Positions 42,801 through 45,994 of a stretch of 60,000 bases of DNA are shown here, one piece after another. The position numbers were made by a program, and so were the translations under genes. Source of the DNA: Apostichopus japonicus (taxonomy: Eukaryota; Echinodermata; Holothuroidea; Aspidochirotida; Stichopodidae). The notes beneath the pieces are model-generated. The model saw only the letters and a list, made by a program, of their open reading frames with translations. It was not told the DNA's origin and made no database searches. How positions within the stretch are numbered: position 1 is the stretch's first letter; each line of letters opens with the position of its first letter. The DNA is taken from positions 5,086,001 through 5,146,000 of the forward strand of contig NC_092566.1 of assembly GCF_037975245.1 (NCBI RefSeq), written 5' to 3'.

Positions 42801-43162
42801 TCTTTCTCTTGAAAAATTTCTGATGCTATGTATGCACAGTAGATACTACAAGGTTCATGAGCATTCATTTAAATTACTACAACTTCAATTGAACCATTAA
42901 TACAATTTGCAATGTTTCTAGTCATTTCATCTTGCAAAATCACCATAAGGAAAAAAGTTGTGATAAAGGATGCGGTTGATAAACATTCCATTACATAATT
43001 AATTTCAATGACTTTTCCTTCAGCATTACCTTTCAGAAAAACATCTTGAATTGCTTCTGTACTTTGACACAAGACACTCCAGAGTTGTTCCTCATGTAAT
43101 GGTTTTCCATTTACTTGCAAAGCATCACTTAAAGATATTTGCACAGAGTTTACTCCTGGCAT
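718..43162 (-). CDS. PTPN13: PTPN13-like tyrosine phosphatase, 33 coding exons, 3' end outside the window
   Basis: This is the overall gene model. The 33 exons listed below sum to 9,463 nt, join in one open frame through every junction, and give about 3,154 residues. Domain order: KIND (about 3-190), basic Ser-rich linker, FERM (about 508-865), PDZ1 (about 1125-1212), PDZ2 (about 1505-1590), PDZ3 (about 1990-2090), PDZ4 (about 2167-2250), PDZ5 (about 2948-3035). KIND plus FERM plus five PDZ is the PTPN13 layout; FRMPD2 has only three PDZ domains. PDZ1 and PDZ2 closely resemble the human domains. Human PTPN13 is about 2,485 residues in total, so this protein is much longer before the catalytic domain, mainly through linkers. 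Known family role: a submembranous scaffold phosphatase acting on receptor, cytoskeletal and Fas/ephrin-type signalling. The phosphatase domain itself is not visible and should lie left of position 1. Transcription runs right to left. Confidence 0.9.
862..3695 (-). other. Intron 32 of the PTPN13-like gene
   Basis: A 2.8-kb intron with no open frame that splices in phase. It contains a short (GAAA)n tract near 2870 and a G-rich patch near 3355-3410. Nothing else is recognised. Confidence 0.6.
3696..3913 (-). CDS. PTPN13: PTPN13-like exon 32: linker after PDZ5
   Basis: Residues 3034-3106: [20 protein letters not shown], then Pro/Asp-rich sequence ending TESQLKT. It corresponds to the PDZ5-to-phosphatase spacer in human PTPN13. 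Acceptor CTGTGCAG, donor ACCG|GTAAGT. Both phases match. Confidence 0.85.
4385..4705. repeat. AT-rich (TATC/ATAC/AT)n microsatellite
   Basis: TATC repeats at about 4396-4415 grade into alternating ATAT/ATAC/ATAATATC units up to about 4700. It lies within the intron between exons 31 and 32. The open frame through it is only an artefact of the repeat. Confidence 0.9.
4909..5000 (-). CDS. PTPN13: PTPN13-like exon 31: PDZ5 C-terminal part
   Basis: Residues 3004-3033: [20 protein letters not shown], then [10 protein letters not shown]. It completes PDZ5 (alpha-B helix and last strand). Acceptor TTTTGTAG, donor CCAG|GTATGT. Confidence 0.94.
5445..5612 (-). CDS. PTPN13: PTPN13-like exon 30: PDZ5, part 1
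   Basis: Residues 2948-3003: [20 protein letters not shown], then [20 protein letters not shown] and GDKMLQ. GLGF loop present. The intron between GDKMLQ and VNG is phase 0, identical in position to PDZ4. Confidence 0.95.
5910..7358 (-). CDS. PTPN13: PTPN13-like exon 29: 483-residue acidic linker
   Basis: The largest exon (1,449 nt), residues 2465-2947, between PDZ4 and PDZ5. It opens with a Pro-rich patch ([16 protein letters not shown]), then DE-rich runs ([20 protein letters not shown]), and scattered SP, SxxE and basic patches. No fold recognised; probably disordered and heavily phosphorylated. Phase 0 at both ends: acceptor CATACAG, donor GAG|GTGAGT. An internal Met near its start is not the protein start, because the frame runs through the acceptor into exon 28. 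Confidence 0.92.
8364..8874. repeat. 47-bp minisatellite, 11 copies, carrying splice-donor sequence
   Basis: Eleven tandem units of about 46-47 bp, each with GAATATTCAT and CAATCACTATGTA blocks. The rightmost unit runs into exon 28: its ATTACCTTGG, read on the minus strand, is the real donor CCAAG|GTAAT. The same decamer is intact in three other units (8398-8407, 8727-8736, 8818-8827); other units vary it. Confidence 0.95.
8870..9082 (-). CDS. PTPN13: PTPN13-like exon 28: acidic linker
   Basis: Residues 2394-2464: [20 protein letters not shown] then a Lys/Glu/Thr-rich tail ending DVSTK. 71 codons, phase 0 both ends. Its donor CCAAG|GTAATG is the last copy of the adjacent 47-bp minisatellite unit (see repeat at 8364). 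Confidence 0.88.
9657..10181 (-). CDS. PTPN13: PTPN13-like exon 27: end of PDZ4 and acidic linker
   Basis: Residues 2219-2393. It starts [20 protein letters not shown], then [10 protein letters not shown], closing PDZ4. The rest is an acidic Pro/Thr-rich linker ([19 protein letters not shown]) ending DLSAEDSWE. Donor GAG|GTACGA. Confidence 0.93.
10829..10984 (-). CDS. PTPN13: PTPN13-like exon 26: PDZ4, part 1
   Basis: Residues 2167-2218: [20 protein letters not shown], then [20 protein letters not shown] and GDKILR. GLGF loop present. The intron falls exactly between GDKILR and VNG in phase 0, the same place as in PDZ5. Confidence 0.95.
10998..11240. repeat. AT microsatellite (ATAT/TATG/AAAT)n
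   Basis: Alternating ATATAT, ATGTATGT and AATAAATA blocks upstream of exon 26, with an imperfect second block at about 11200-11240. Intronic; no coding. Confidence 0.85.
11657..11887 (-). CDS. PTPN13: PTPN13-like exon 25: Ser/Pro-rich linker between PDZ3 and PDZ4
   Basis: Residues 2090-2166, with [19 protein letters not shown] and several SP and TSP sites. Exactly 77 codons, phase 0 at both ends, so it could be skipped without breaking the frame. Confidence 0.88.
12045..12372 (-). mobile_element. tRNA-derived SINE, complete-looking, minus strand
   Basis: On the minus strand it starts with a tRNA-like head: box A TGGCCAATTGGCTAAGGC (complement of 12341-12358) and box B GGTTCGATTCC (complement of 12303-12313). 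A body follows, and the end near 12075-12130 carries TATATAGTGCTTTATACC and CAAAGCGTTTTACA, then an (AAT)n tail. Head, body and tail are the normal SINE order. Confidence 0.85.
12890..12982 (-). CDS. PTPN13: PTPN13-like exon 24: PDZ3 C-terminal part
   Basis: Residues 2059-2089: [20 protein letters not shown], then [11 protein letters not shown]. This is the alpha-B helix and last strand of PDZ3. 93 nt, phase 0 at both ends, donor CAG|GTGAGG. Confidence 0.93.
13873..14084 (-). CDS. PTPN13: PTPN13-like exon 23: PDZ3, part 1
   Basis: Residues 1988-2058: [20 protein letters not shown], then [20 protein letters not shown] and [18 protein letters not shown]. It has the GLGF carboxylate loop and the GD-I-L-VNG turn typical of PDZ. 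Acceptor TTCTCAG, donor AGT|GTGAGT. Confidence 0.95.
14401..15441 (-). CDS. PTPN13: PTPN13-like exon 22: long acidic linker ending in a VPYATI motif
   Basis: Residues 1641-1987, one 1,041-nt exon with no recognised fold. It holds a Ser/Glu/Asp block ([19 protein letters not shown]) and many SP/TP sites. It ends VPYATI just before PDZ3, the fourth tyrosine motif; V-P-Y-A-T-I also fits the ITIM pattern. The open antisense frames over it reflect the biased composition and are not genes. Confidence 0.92.
15505..15560 (-). mobile_element. 3' tail fragment of the same SINE family
   Basis: AATAATAAATTACATTTATA then TAGCGCTTAATTCAGTGTTT and CAAAGGGATTTACAAAG resemble the tail of the SINE at 12045-12130 (TATATAGTGCTTTATACC, CAAAGCGTTTTACA). 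The tRNA head is missing, as in a 5'-truncated copy. Confidence 0.6.
16808..17036 (+). mobile_element. tRNA-derived SINE with (CATA)n tail, plus strand
   Basis: A tRNA-like head with box A TTAGCTCAGTGGTTAACACC (from 16822) and box B AGTTCGAGTCA (16868-16878) is followed by about 120 bp of body. It ends in a (CATA)n tail at about 17001-17035. This is a different family from the SINE at 12045. Confidence 0.75.
17527..17793 (-). CDS. PTPN13: PTPN13-like exon 21: end of PDZ2 and linker, part of YANM motif
   Basis: Residues 1552-1640. [20 protein letters not shown], then [17 protein letters not shown] closes PDZ2 (human GDRVLAVNGVSLEGATHKQAVE). A Pro/Thr-rich linker follows. It ends RDY plus one base, so that the spliced product reads RDYANM, the third tyrosine motif, split by the intron. 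Confidence 0.94.
18221..18314 (-). CDS. PTPN13: PTPN13-like exon 20: PDZ2 middle
   Basis: Residues 1521-1551: [20 protein letters not shown], then [12 protein letters not shown]. It matches human PDZ2 GGVNTSVRHGGIYVKAVIPQ and GAAESDGRIHKG. Acceptor TTTTTAG, donor GCAG|GTACTT. Confidence 0.96.
18694..19598 (-). CDS. PTPN13: PTPN13-like exon 19: long linker with YANI motif, then first strand of PDZ2
   Basis: Residues 1219-1520. Near the start is [18 protein letters not shown], the second tyrosine motif. A basic Ser/Lys-rich part follows ([10 protein letters not shown]), then an acidic part ([24 protein letters not shown]). It ends [20 protein letters not shown], which is strand 1 and the SLGI carboxylate loop of PDZ2 (human NSLGISVTGG). 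Phase 0 donor ACA|GTGAGT. Confidence 0.93.
20594..20830 (-). CDS. PTPN13: PTPN13-like exon 18: PDZ1
   Basis: Residues 1140-1218: [20 protein letters not shown], then [20 protein letters not shown] and VQLILSQP. It is nearly co-linear with human PDZ1 (IIGGEKMGRLDLGIF, GDRLISVN, SLEGVSHHAA, VTLVISQP), which is the clearest orthology signal in the gene. The donor is AAAGA|GTAAGA. Confidence 0.96.
21477..21629 (-). CDS. PTPN13: PTPN13-like exon 17: linker and start of PDZ1
   Basis: Residues 1089-1139. It ends with [20 protein letters not shown], the first strand and carboxylate-binding loop of PDZ1 (human EITLVNLKKDAKYGLG). Frame continuity requires the second AG of the tandem acceptor CACTAGAG|GC; the first AG would shift the frame. 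Confidence 0.88.
22112..22191 (-). CDS. PTPN13: PTPN13-like exon 16: short basic linker
   Basis: Residues 1062-1088: [20 protein letters not shown], then DQPYVV. Only one frame is open and it matches the phases on both sides. Acceptor CGTCCTCAG, donor GTCG|GTAAGC. Confidence 0.8.
22912..23509 (-). CDS. PTPN13: PTPN13-like exon 15: acidic linker with a YATI motif
   Basis: Residues 863-1061, a disordered linker rich in Asp, Arg and Ser ([14 protein letters not shown], then [18 protein letters not shown]). Near its end is [14 protein letters not shown], the first of four similar tyrosine motifs. Acceptor CCACACAG; donor AGAG|GTAAAA. Confidence 0.9.
23803..23894 (-). CDS. PTPN13: PTPN13-like exon 14: FERM F3 C-terminal helix
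   Basis: Residues 832-862: [20 protein letters not shown], then SQVAQRF. This matches the conserved final FERM helix (L-x-LC-xxH-F/Y-xxxR). The FERM domain ends here. Confidence 0.93.
24739..24812 (-). CDS. PTPN13: PTPN13-like exon 13: FERM F3 lobe, part 2
   Basis: Residues 808-831 plus two bases: [20 protein letters not shown], then DNYKK. These are the middle strands of the F3 sheet. Acceptor TTTACAG, donor AAAAA|GTAAGA. Confidence 0.9.
24902..25046. mobile_element. Short MITE with about 25-bp terminal inverted repeats
   Basis: The left end TTTAAAGAATAGTCCAGGTG (from 24903) and right end CACCTGGACTATTCTTTTAA (to about 25045) are reverse complements. The element is about 145 bp and lies in the intron between exons 12 and 13. 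A related copy is at about 26860. Confidence 0.7.
25173..25358 (-). CDS. PTPN13: PTPN13-like exon 12: FERM F3 lobe, part 1
   Basis: Residues 746-807: [20 protein letters not shown], then [15 protein letters not shown] and [11 protein letters not shown]. This is the PH/PTB-like F3 start ([10 protein letters not shown](I/V)(C/S)A(R)GI-VY). Phase 0 at both ends. Confidence 0.95.
25551..25842 (-). CDS. PTPN13: PTPN13-like exon 11: FERM F2 lobe
   Basis: Residues 648-745: [19 protein letters not shown], then [16 protein letters not shown], a hallmark F2 pair (YLQLRxDIL and A-ALALQ-E-GD/EY). It ends EAEFEFLL. In ERM proteins this helical acyl-CoA-binding-like lobe supports lipid and partner binding. 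Confidence 0.95.
26603..26774 (-). CDS. PTPN13: PTPN13-like exon 10: FERM F1-F2 junction
   Basis: Residues 591-647: [20 protein letters not shown], then [19 protein letters not shown]. The FRVKYY(I) stretch is the classic FERM F1 end strand (F-R-V-K-F/Y-Y). Acceptor TTCTGCAG, donor AATTT|GTGAGT. Confidence 0.93.
26860..26972. mobile_element. Degraded relative of the MITE at 24902
   Basis: Shares TGCAAATTTCA, an ATGCTTA-AATATGTT-like middle and a TTCACCTCTGGACTATACT end with the element at 24902. The left inverted repeat is no longer clear. Confidence 0.5.
28105..28225. repeat. Imperfect CATAA/CACAG simple repeat
   Basis: Degenerate tandem of CATAACACAG, CATAGCACAG and CATAACATAC words. Intronic. 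Confidence 0.7.
28492..28666 (-). CDS. PTPN13: PTPN13-like exon 9: FERM F1 lobe
   Basis: Residues 533-590, with [20 protein letters not shown] followed by [20 protein letters not shown] and FYFGLAFIK. This is the ubiquitin-like F1 fold of FERM: beta hairpin, helix, then the 'FGL' strand. Acceptor TTATCAG, donor AAAG|GTACAT. Confidence 0.93.
28957..29100. mobile_element. Foldback (hairpin) MITE
   Basis: Two arms of about 65 nt are almost perfect reverse complements, with a loop of roughly a dozen bases near 29022-29035. The core arm word is GGCCTGACGTTTCGATCCTA, then GCAGGATCTTCTTCA. It lies between exons 8 and 9. Confidence 0.85.
29321..29395 (-). CDS. PTPN13: PTPN13-like exon 8: start of FERM domain
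   Basis: A 25-codon exon, residues 508-532 ([19 protein letters not shown], ending SMM). It leads directly into the FERM F1 lobe. Acceptor GCTTTCAG and donor ATG|GTAAGT are both strong; phase 0 at both ends. Confidence 0.82.
29396..32107 (-). other. Intron 7 of the PTPN13-like gene
   Basis: Non-coding. It holds a decayed LINE end at about 30187-30650 and an (ATT)n stretch near 30795. Nothing else recognised. Confidence 0.6.
30187..30650 (+). pseudogene. Decayed 3' end of a non-LTR retrotransposon (CR1/jockey-like)
   Basis: Plus-strand conceptual fragments, interrupted by frameshifts and stops, include [20 protein letters not shown] and [20 protein letters not shown]. This is the pattern at the end of many LINE reverse-transcriptase ORFs (CWGGN..., KTNR...SFIPRA...LYN). 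A terminal AGAAATAAAGTTT resembles the usual 3' tail. Non-functional. Confidence 0.65.
32108..32343 (-). CDS. PTPN13: PTPN13-like exon 7: linker leading into FERM
   Basis: Residues 429-507, containing [15 protein letters not shown] and ending in a basic run [12 protein letters not shown]. No known fold is seen. Acceptor TTCTAG; donor AAAG|GTCAGA is a slightly weaker GT site. Phases match. Confidence 0.85.
33321..33917 (-). CDS. PTPN13: PTPN13-like exon 6: basic, Ser/Arg-rich linker between KIND and FERM
   Basis: Residues 230-428. The first part is rich in Ser, Arg, Pro and Asp ([16 protein letters not shown]). The last third has charged helical heptads ([19 protein letters not shown] and [17 protein letters not shown]) that may form a short coiled coil, as in human PTPN13 ahead of its FERM. 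Many SP and RxxS sites make it a likely phosphorylated segment. Acceptor CTCTGCAG, donor GAAG|GTAAAG. Confidence 0.9.
33918..36683 (-). other. Intron 5 of the PTPN13-like gene
   Basis: Non-coding, AT-rich. A small CTGTGTTCATAA tandem sits at about 34012-34048. No exon or mobile element recognised. Confidence 0.55.
36684..36801 (-). CDS. PTPN13: PTPN13-like exon 5: Asn/Tyr-rich linker after KIND
   Basis: Residues 191-229, starting [20 protein letters not shown] and ending YQHTAP. It is low-complexity and probably disordered. Acceptor TATTAAAG, donor CCCG|GTAAGT. The phase matches both neighbours. Confidence 0.85.
36802..39747 (-). other. Intron 4 of the PTPN13-like gene
   Basis: Non-coding, with a poly-G tract near 36920-36940. 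No exon, RNA gene or mobile element recognised. Confidence 0.55.
39748..39843 (-). CDS. PTPN13: PTPN13-like exon 4: end of KIND domain
   Basis: Residues 159-190, [11 protein letters not shown] then [14 protein letters not shown]. This matches the last KIND helices of human PTPN13 (ACSAHIRNS and the KLVLGNL region). Phase 0 at both ends; acceptor TTTCACAG and donor GAG|GTATGG. Confidence 0.9.
40896..41054 (-). CDS. PTPN13: PTPN13-like exon 3: KIND domain, part 3
   Basis: Residues 106-158, starting [16 protein letters not shown], corresponding to human IHIYSLGMTLYWGADY. It ends with an helical stretch [10 protein letters not shown]. It is in phase 0 at both ends, with donor GAA|GTAAGT. Confidence 0.92.
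41638..41819 (-). CDS. PTPN13: PTPN13-like exon 2: KIND domain, part 2
   Basis: Residues 45-105, including [20 protein letters not shown] and the loop [11 protein letters not shown]. It aligns with the human KIND segment ISPWSLLLLPSG and DLRAFTAPEVL. The acceptor is GTGACAG|GA and the donor AAAAA|GTTAGT. KIND is a catalytically dead kinase C-lobe fold used for protein binding. Confidence 0.9.
43030..43162 (-). CDS. PTPN13: PTPN13-like exon 1: start codon and KIND domain, part 1
   Basis: It encodes residues 1-44, beginning [19 protein letters not shown]. The stretch [19 protein letters not shown] matches the start of the KIND domain (human SLAEALEVRGGPLQEEEIW). The ATG is the right start because an in-frame TGA lies six codons upstream (43178-43180). 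The donor is AAAG|GTAATG and the exon ends one base into a codon. Confidence 0.9.
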
Positions 43163-44234
43163 GATGCTTTCTTCCTCTCAACAGTAACAACGTCCAGAAA
43201 ATTCACAGCTTTAAATCGGAAGGAAAAAGTCAAGGCCTGACAAAATGTTATAGAGAACAAATTTTGTTGCAAAGCAGAGAATGGAAACTCTCACACTTCA
43301 TAGGAAATGGACATAATCTACCAAACTCCCCCCCCCCCTTCTACTGTATATGACATGCTCTTGACTGTTTTAGAAACATTAATATAGAGATATTCTTTCA
43401 TTCTTTACATTGAAAAGTAAATCTAGCAGATGTTGTGTAAAACTCATTGGGAGACTTGCTAGCTCACTACAAGTTTGGCTTACTCTCCATTGGAGTTGCT
43501 ATTGCAAAATCATGAAATTTCCGAAGTGTCATTTGTTCTGCATCATAATAGATTCCTTGGCTGTACATGGTACATGTCATGCATACGCTAGTGTCAGGGT
43601 TACTGTAGGATACTGCAGGCAATTAAGTAGATAGCAGTAGCAGAAAAAAACCTACAGGTCATGGCCCACACAACCACTGTACCAATACCATTACCAATGA
43701 CTGAATTAGGGTATGTTTATCATATAGGCTATACTTCCCAAATACCGCAGTAAACCTAAAGTATAGGACCATCACATTTAGGCAATAGAGTATTGTGCTA
43801 AATTAATGTGATGTTTAGCTTAATGCGCCAACACAAACATGTTACAGCCTACCACAAAGGCTGCAGCCTACAACTTTCAAGCCCTAGCCTTCGTTAGGAA
43901 TTATGGCCTTAGGCCATGTACATTTTACCCTTTTGTACACAGGACAATAGCAACCTCTGTCACAGTTCACACTGGTATAATTTATCAGGTAATACAAACG
44001 TAAATAACCCCATACCCACTTGTATAAAAATCTCAACTGTTAGAGTTCCTAGGCCTATGGAGGCTACCAACAATAATCTTTGGCCTAACGTAAGGCGTAA
44101 GCTGAGTTACACACATGTCAGCAGCAGTGACAAATGGCTTCCTTAAACCATGGAAACCGTATGTACCTTATGCCTACCACGATCAAACGACGTTTATTGA
44201 AAGACTCTTATTCTTACGTTAATAGAAGACTTAC

Positions 44235-44380
44235 CGGACGAGATGGATTTATCCAGGAAGTAACTACTACATTTCAAATGTTCTTCCAGCCGATGATTAT
44301 TCGCAGATAGGAATCTATGGCACTACGGACATGATTAAATCGATAACTTCAAAGCAATTTTGAACGAAGACCGTTCATTC
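44235..44380 (-). other. PTPN13: Possible 5' non-coding first exon of the PTPN13-like gene
   Basis: On the minus strand a strong splice donor (CCG|GTAAGT) ends a stretch at 44235, about 1.07 kb upstream of the start codon. A possible acceptor for the coding exon (TTTTGTCAG) lies at about 43237. No coding is apparent here, so this would be 5' UTR. The upstream boundary is a guess. Confidence 0.35.
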
Positions 44381-44399
44381 TAAAAAGGGTAAATATTAT

Positions 44400-45720
44400 T
44401 ATTTTGTATTTATTTAATATAGTTTATGTACCATTATATGCATTTTAGTAAATTTATTTAATTTTTTATAACTATTTAAACTATTTTTAATCTTTTAAAG
44501 TAAATTTTTAGTCCTAAATGAAGATTATAATTATCTTATATTATAATTTTTCCCCTAAACTATATTGGAAGATTTGACCTGGACATTCCAAAGCTTTGAG
44601 CAACGCATTCAGTAAACAGTGTTTCTGTAATGTATACACAAATTATTACCAGTCATATCAGCTGGGCATGCTGAACGAGTTTACGTTCATAACAAATATC
44701 TCAGTTAACTTCAGACGAGAAATATCCGTTCCAAGTCCCTGACAGCCCAGTCAAAGCAAATTATATGTGCTCAAAGCAATTGAATAGATTTGAAAGTAAA
44801 TGTAGATTCAATAAACTGGATTTACCAAGTTATTAAAGCAGGAATATCATTGACAATATCAACATTTCGACCGATTGCAACCAGGTTTATCTCTTGATCA
44901 AGGTTCACTGACAGTTATACTGAGTTGGGCCTTCTGGGATGAAGAGGGAATGGGTATGATTGAGGTGGTCGGATTGCAATCCAGTCCATTATGGTGACCT
45001 TCCTATAGTGGAGCCATTTAGTCCCCAACACTCCAGATATAAATAGCCGTGTAATTTTTTTGACTTTTTTTTACAAATTTCAATAATTAAATAAAATACT
45101 TATTTTTAGCAAAGCTATAGGCAAAAGTTTTCATTTGTTCTTTTCAAATCTCACTTTGCTGTCAAGTTTGTGGAAAATCATAAAACCTCAGACTGCCAAT
45201 CTCTATGGCTCTAAATATAACCACATAATCGGAATGGTTACAAATATAAGGTTACATTGATAAATTTTAAGAGCAGGAGCAGTATGAATTTTGTGATCAT
45301 CCAATTGACTCGAGTTCCCAATATTGTGTTATCAAGAGGAAAGGAATTTAATGCAGGAGATTGATCTCATAGAAATTTCAGAATAAATCCTCTTTGTAAC
45401 ATTTTTTGTTGTGTGTGTGCCTTATAAGCTTCAAACAACTTCATTCAAACGTTATTAACAGGGTAGATGCATATGAATTATTCTGCCTATTACTGATGAT
45501 TTCGAAACCAGTCAAGTTAATTTATTGGTTTCAACACCTGGTTTACCGAAATACATGAAATGTATTGATCGTAACGATAAAAAGAGTCAGCCATCAACCT
45601 ATCATTTTAAACATGCCCATTGCCCACATCAGTTTAACCCCTATCTGGTTTCAGTCGACCCACCTGTTTGTAGTTTGTTGTTATCAATCCCAATACTCCC
45701 AATAGGTGTTGACAGATCTC
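44400..45720. other. Intergenic region between two divergent genes
   Basis: This lies between the presumed PTPN13-like 5' end and NME5. It is AT-rich at 44390-44570. No convincing open frame is seen; a 72-codon frame at 45525-45743 overlaps the X-box and has no recognisable homology. Confidence 0.5.
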
Positions 45721-45733
45721 GTTGCCAAGCAAC
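45721..45733. promoter_or_regulatory. RFX X-box in the NME5 promoter
   Basis: GTTGCCAAGCAAC fits the RFX X-box consensus GTNRCC-(0 to 3)-RGYAAC at every position, with a one-base spacer. It lies 115 bp upstream of the ATG. RFX factors drive ciliary genes in animals, and NME5 is a radial-spoke gene, so site and gene function agree. Confidence 0.75.
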
Positions 45734-45847
45734 GTACAGCTAGATTGCGAAAATCGTGTAGGCTGTGTGTAGGTACGTAGTTTCGGCATATACACAACGT
45801 TTACACGGTCTTCTAAAGCCTAGGTAGTTGAAAATTCATAAGCCAAT

Positions 45848-45994
45848 ATGACAGAAGAAGAAATAAATGTCAATATGATGCAACCTCCGCAAATTTATGT
45901 GGAACGGACCTTAGCCATGGTCAAGCCAGACGCGATTCATAAAGCAGAAAATATTGAAGAGATCATATTGAGATCTGGATTTACAATACTAAGC
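45848..45994 (+). CDS. NME5: NME5-like exon 1
   Basis: 49 codons, from MTEEEINVNMM to RSGFTILS. It carries the first NDK strand and the VKPD lysine. Donor AAGC|GTACGT, phase 0. Confidence 0.93.

Noticed and set aside
718-43162. FRMPD2 as the identity of the large gene
   Set aside because: FRMPD2 shares KIND and FERM but has three PDZ domains; here there are five, with PDZ1 and PDZ2 matching PTPN13.
44860-44920. Arm of a foldback element (ACATTTCGACCGATTGCAAC)
   Set aside because: Resembles the style of the 28957 element but I see no second arm.
45525-45743. 72-codon plus-strand frame before NME5
   Set aside because: It overlaps the X-box, has no homology and lies in what should be promoter.
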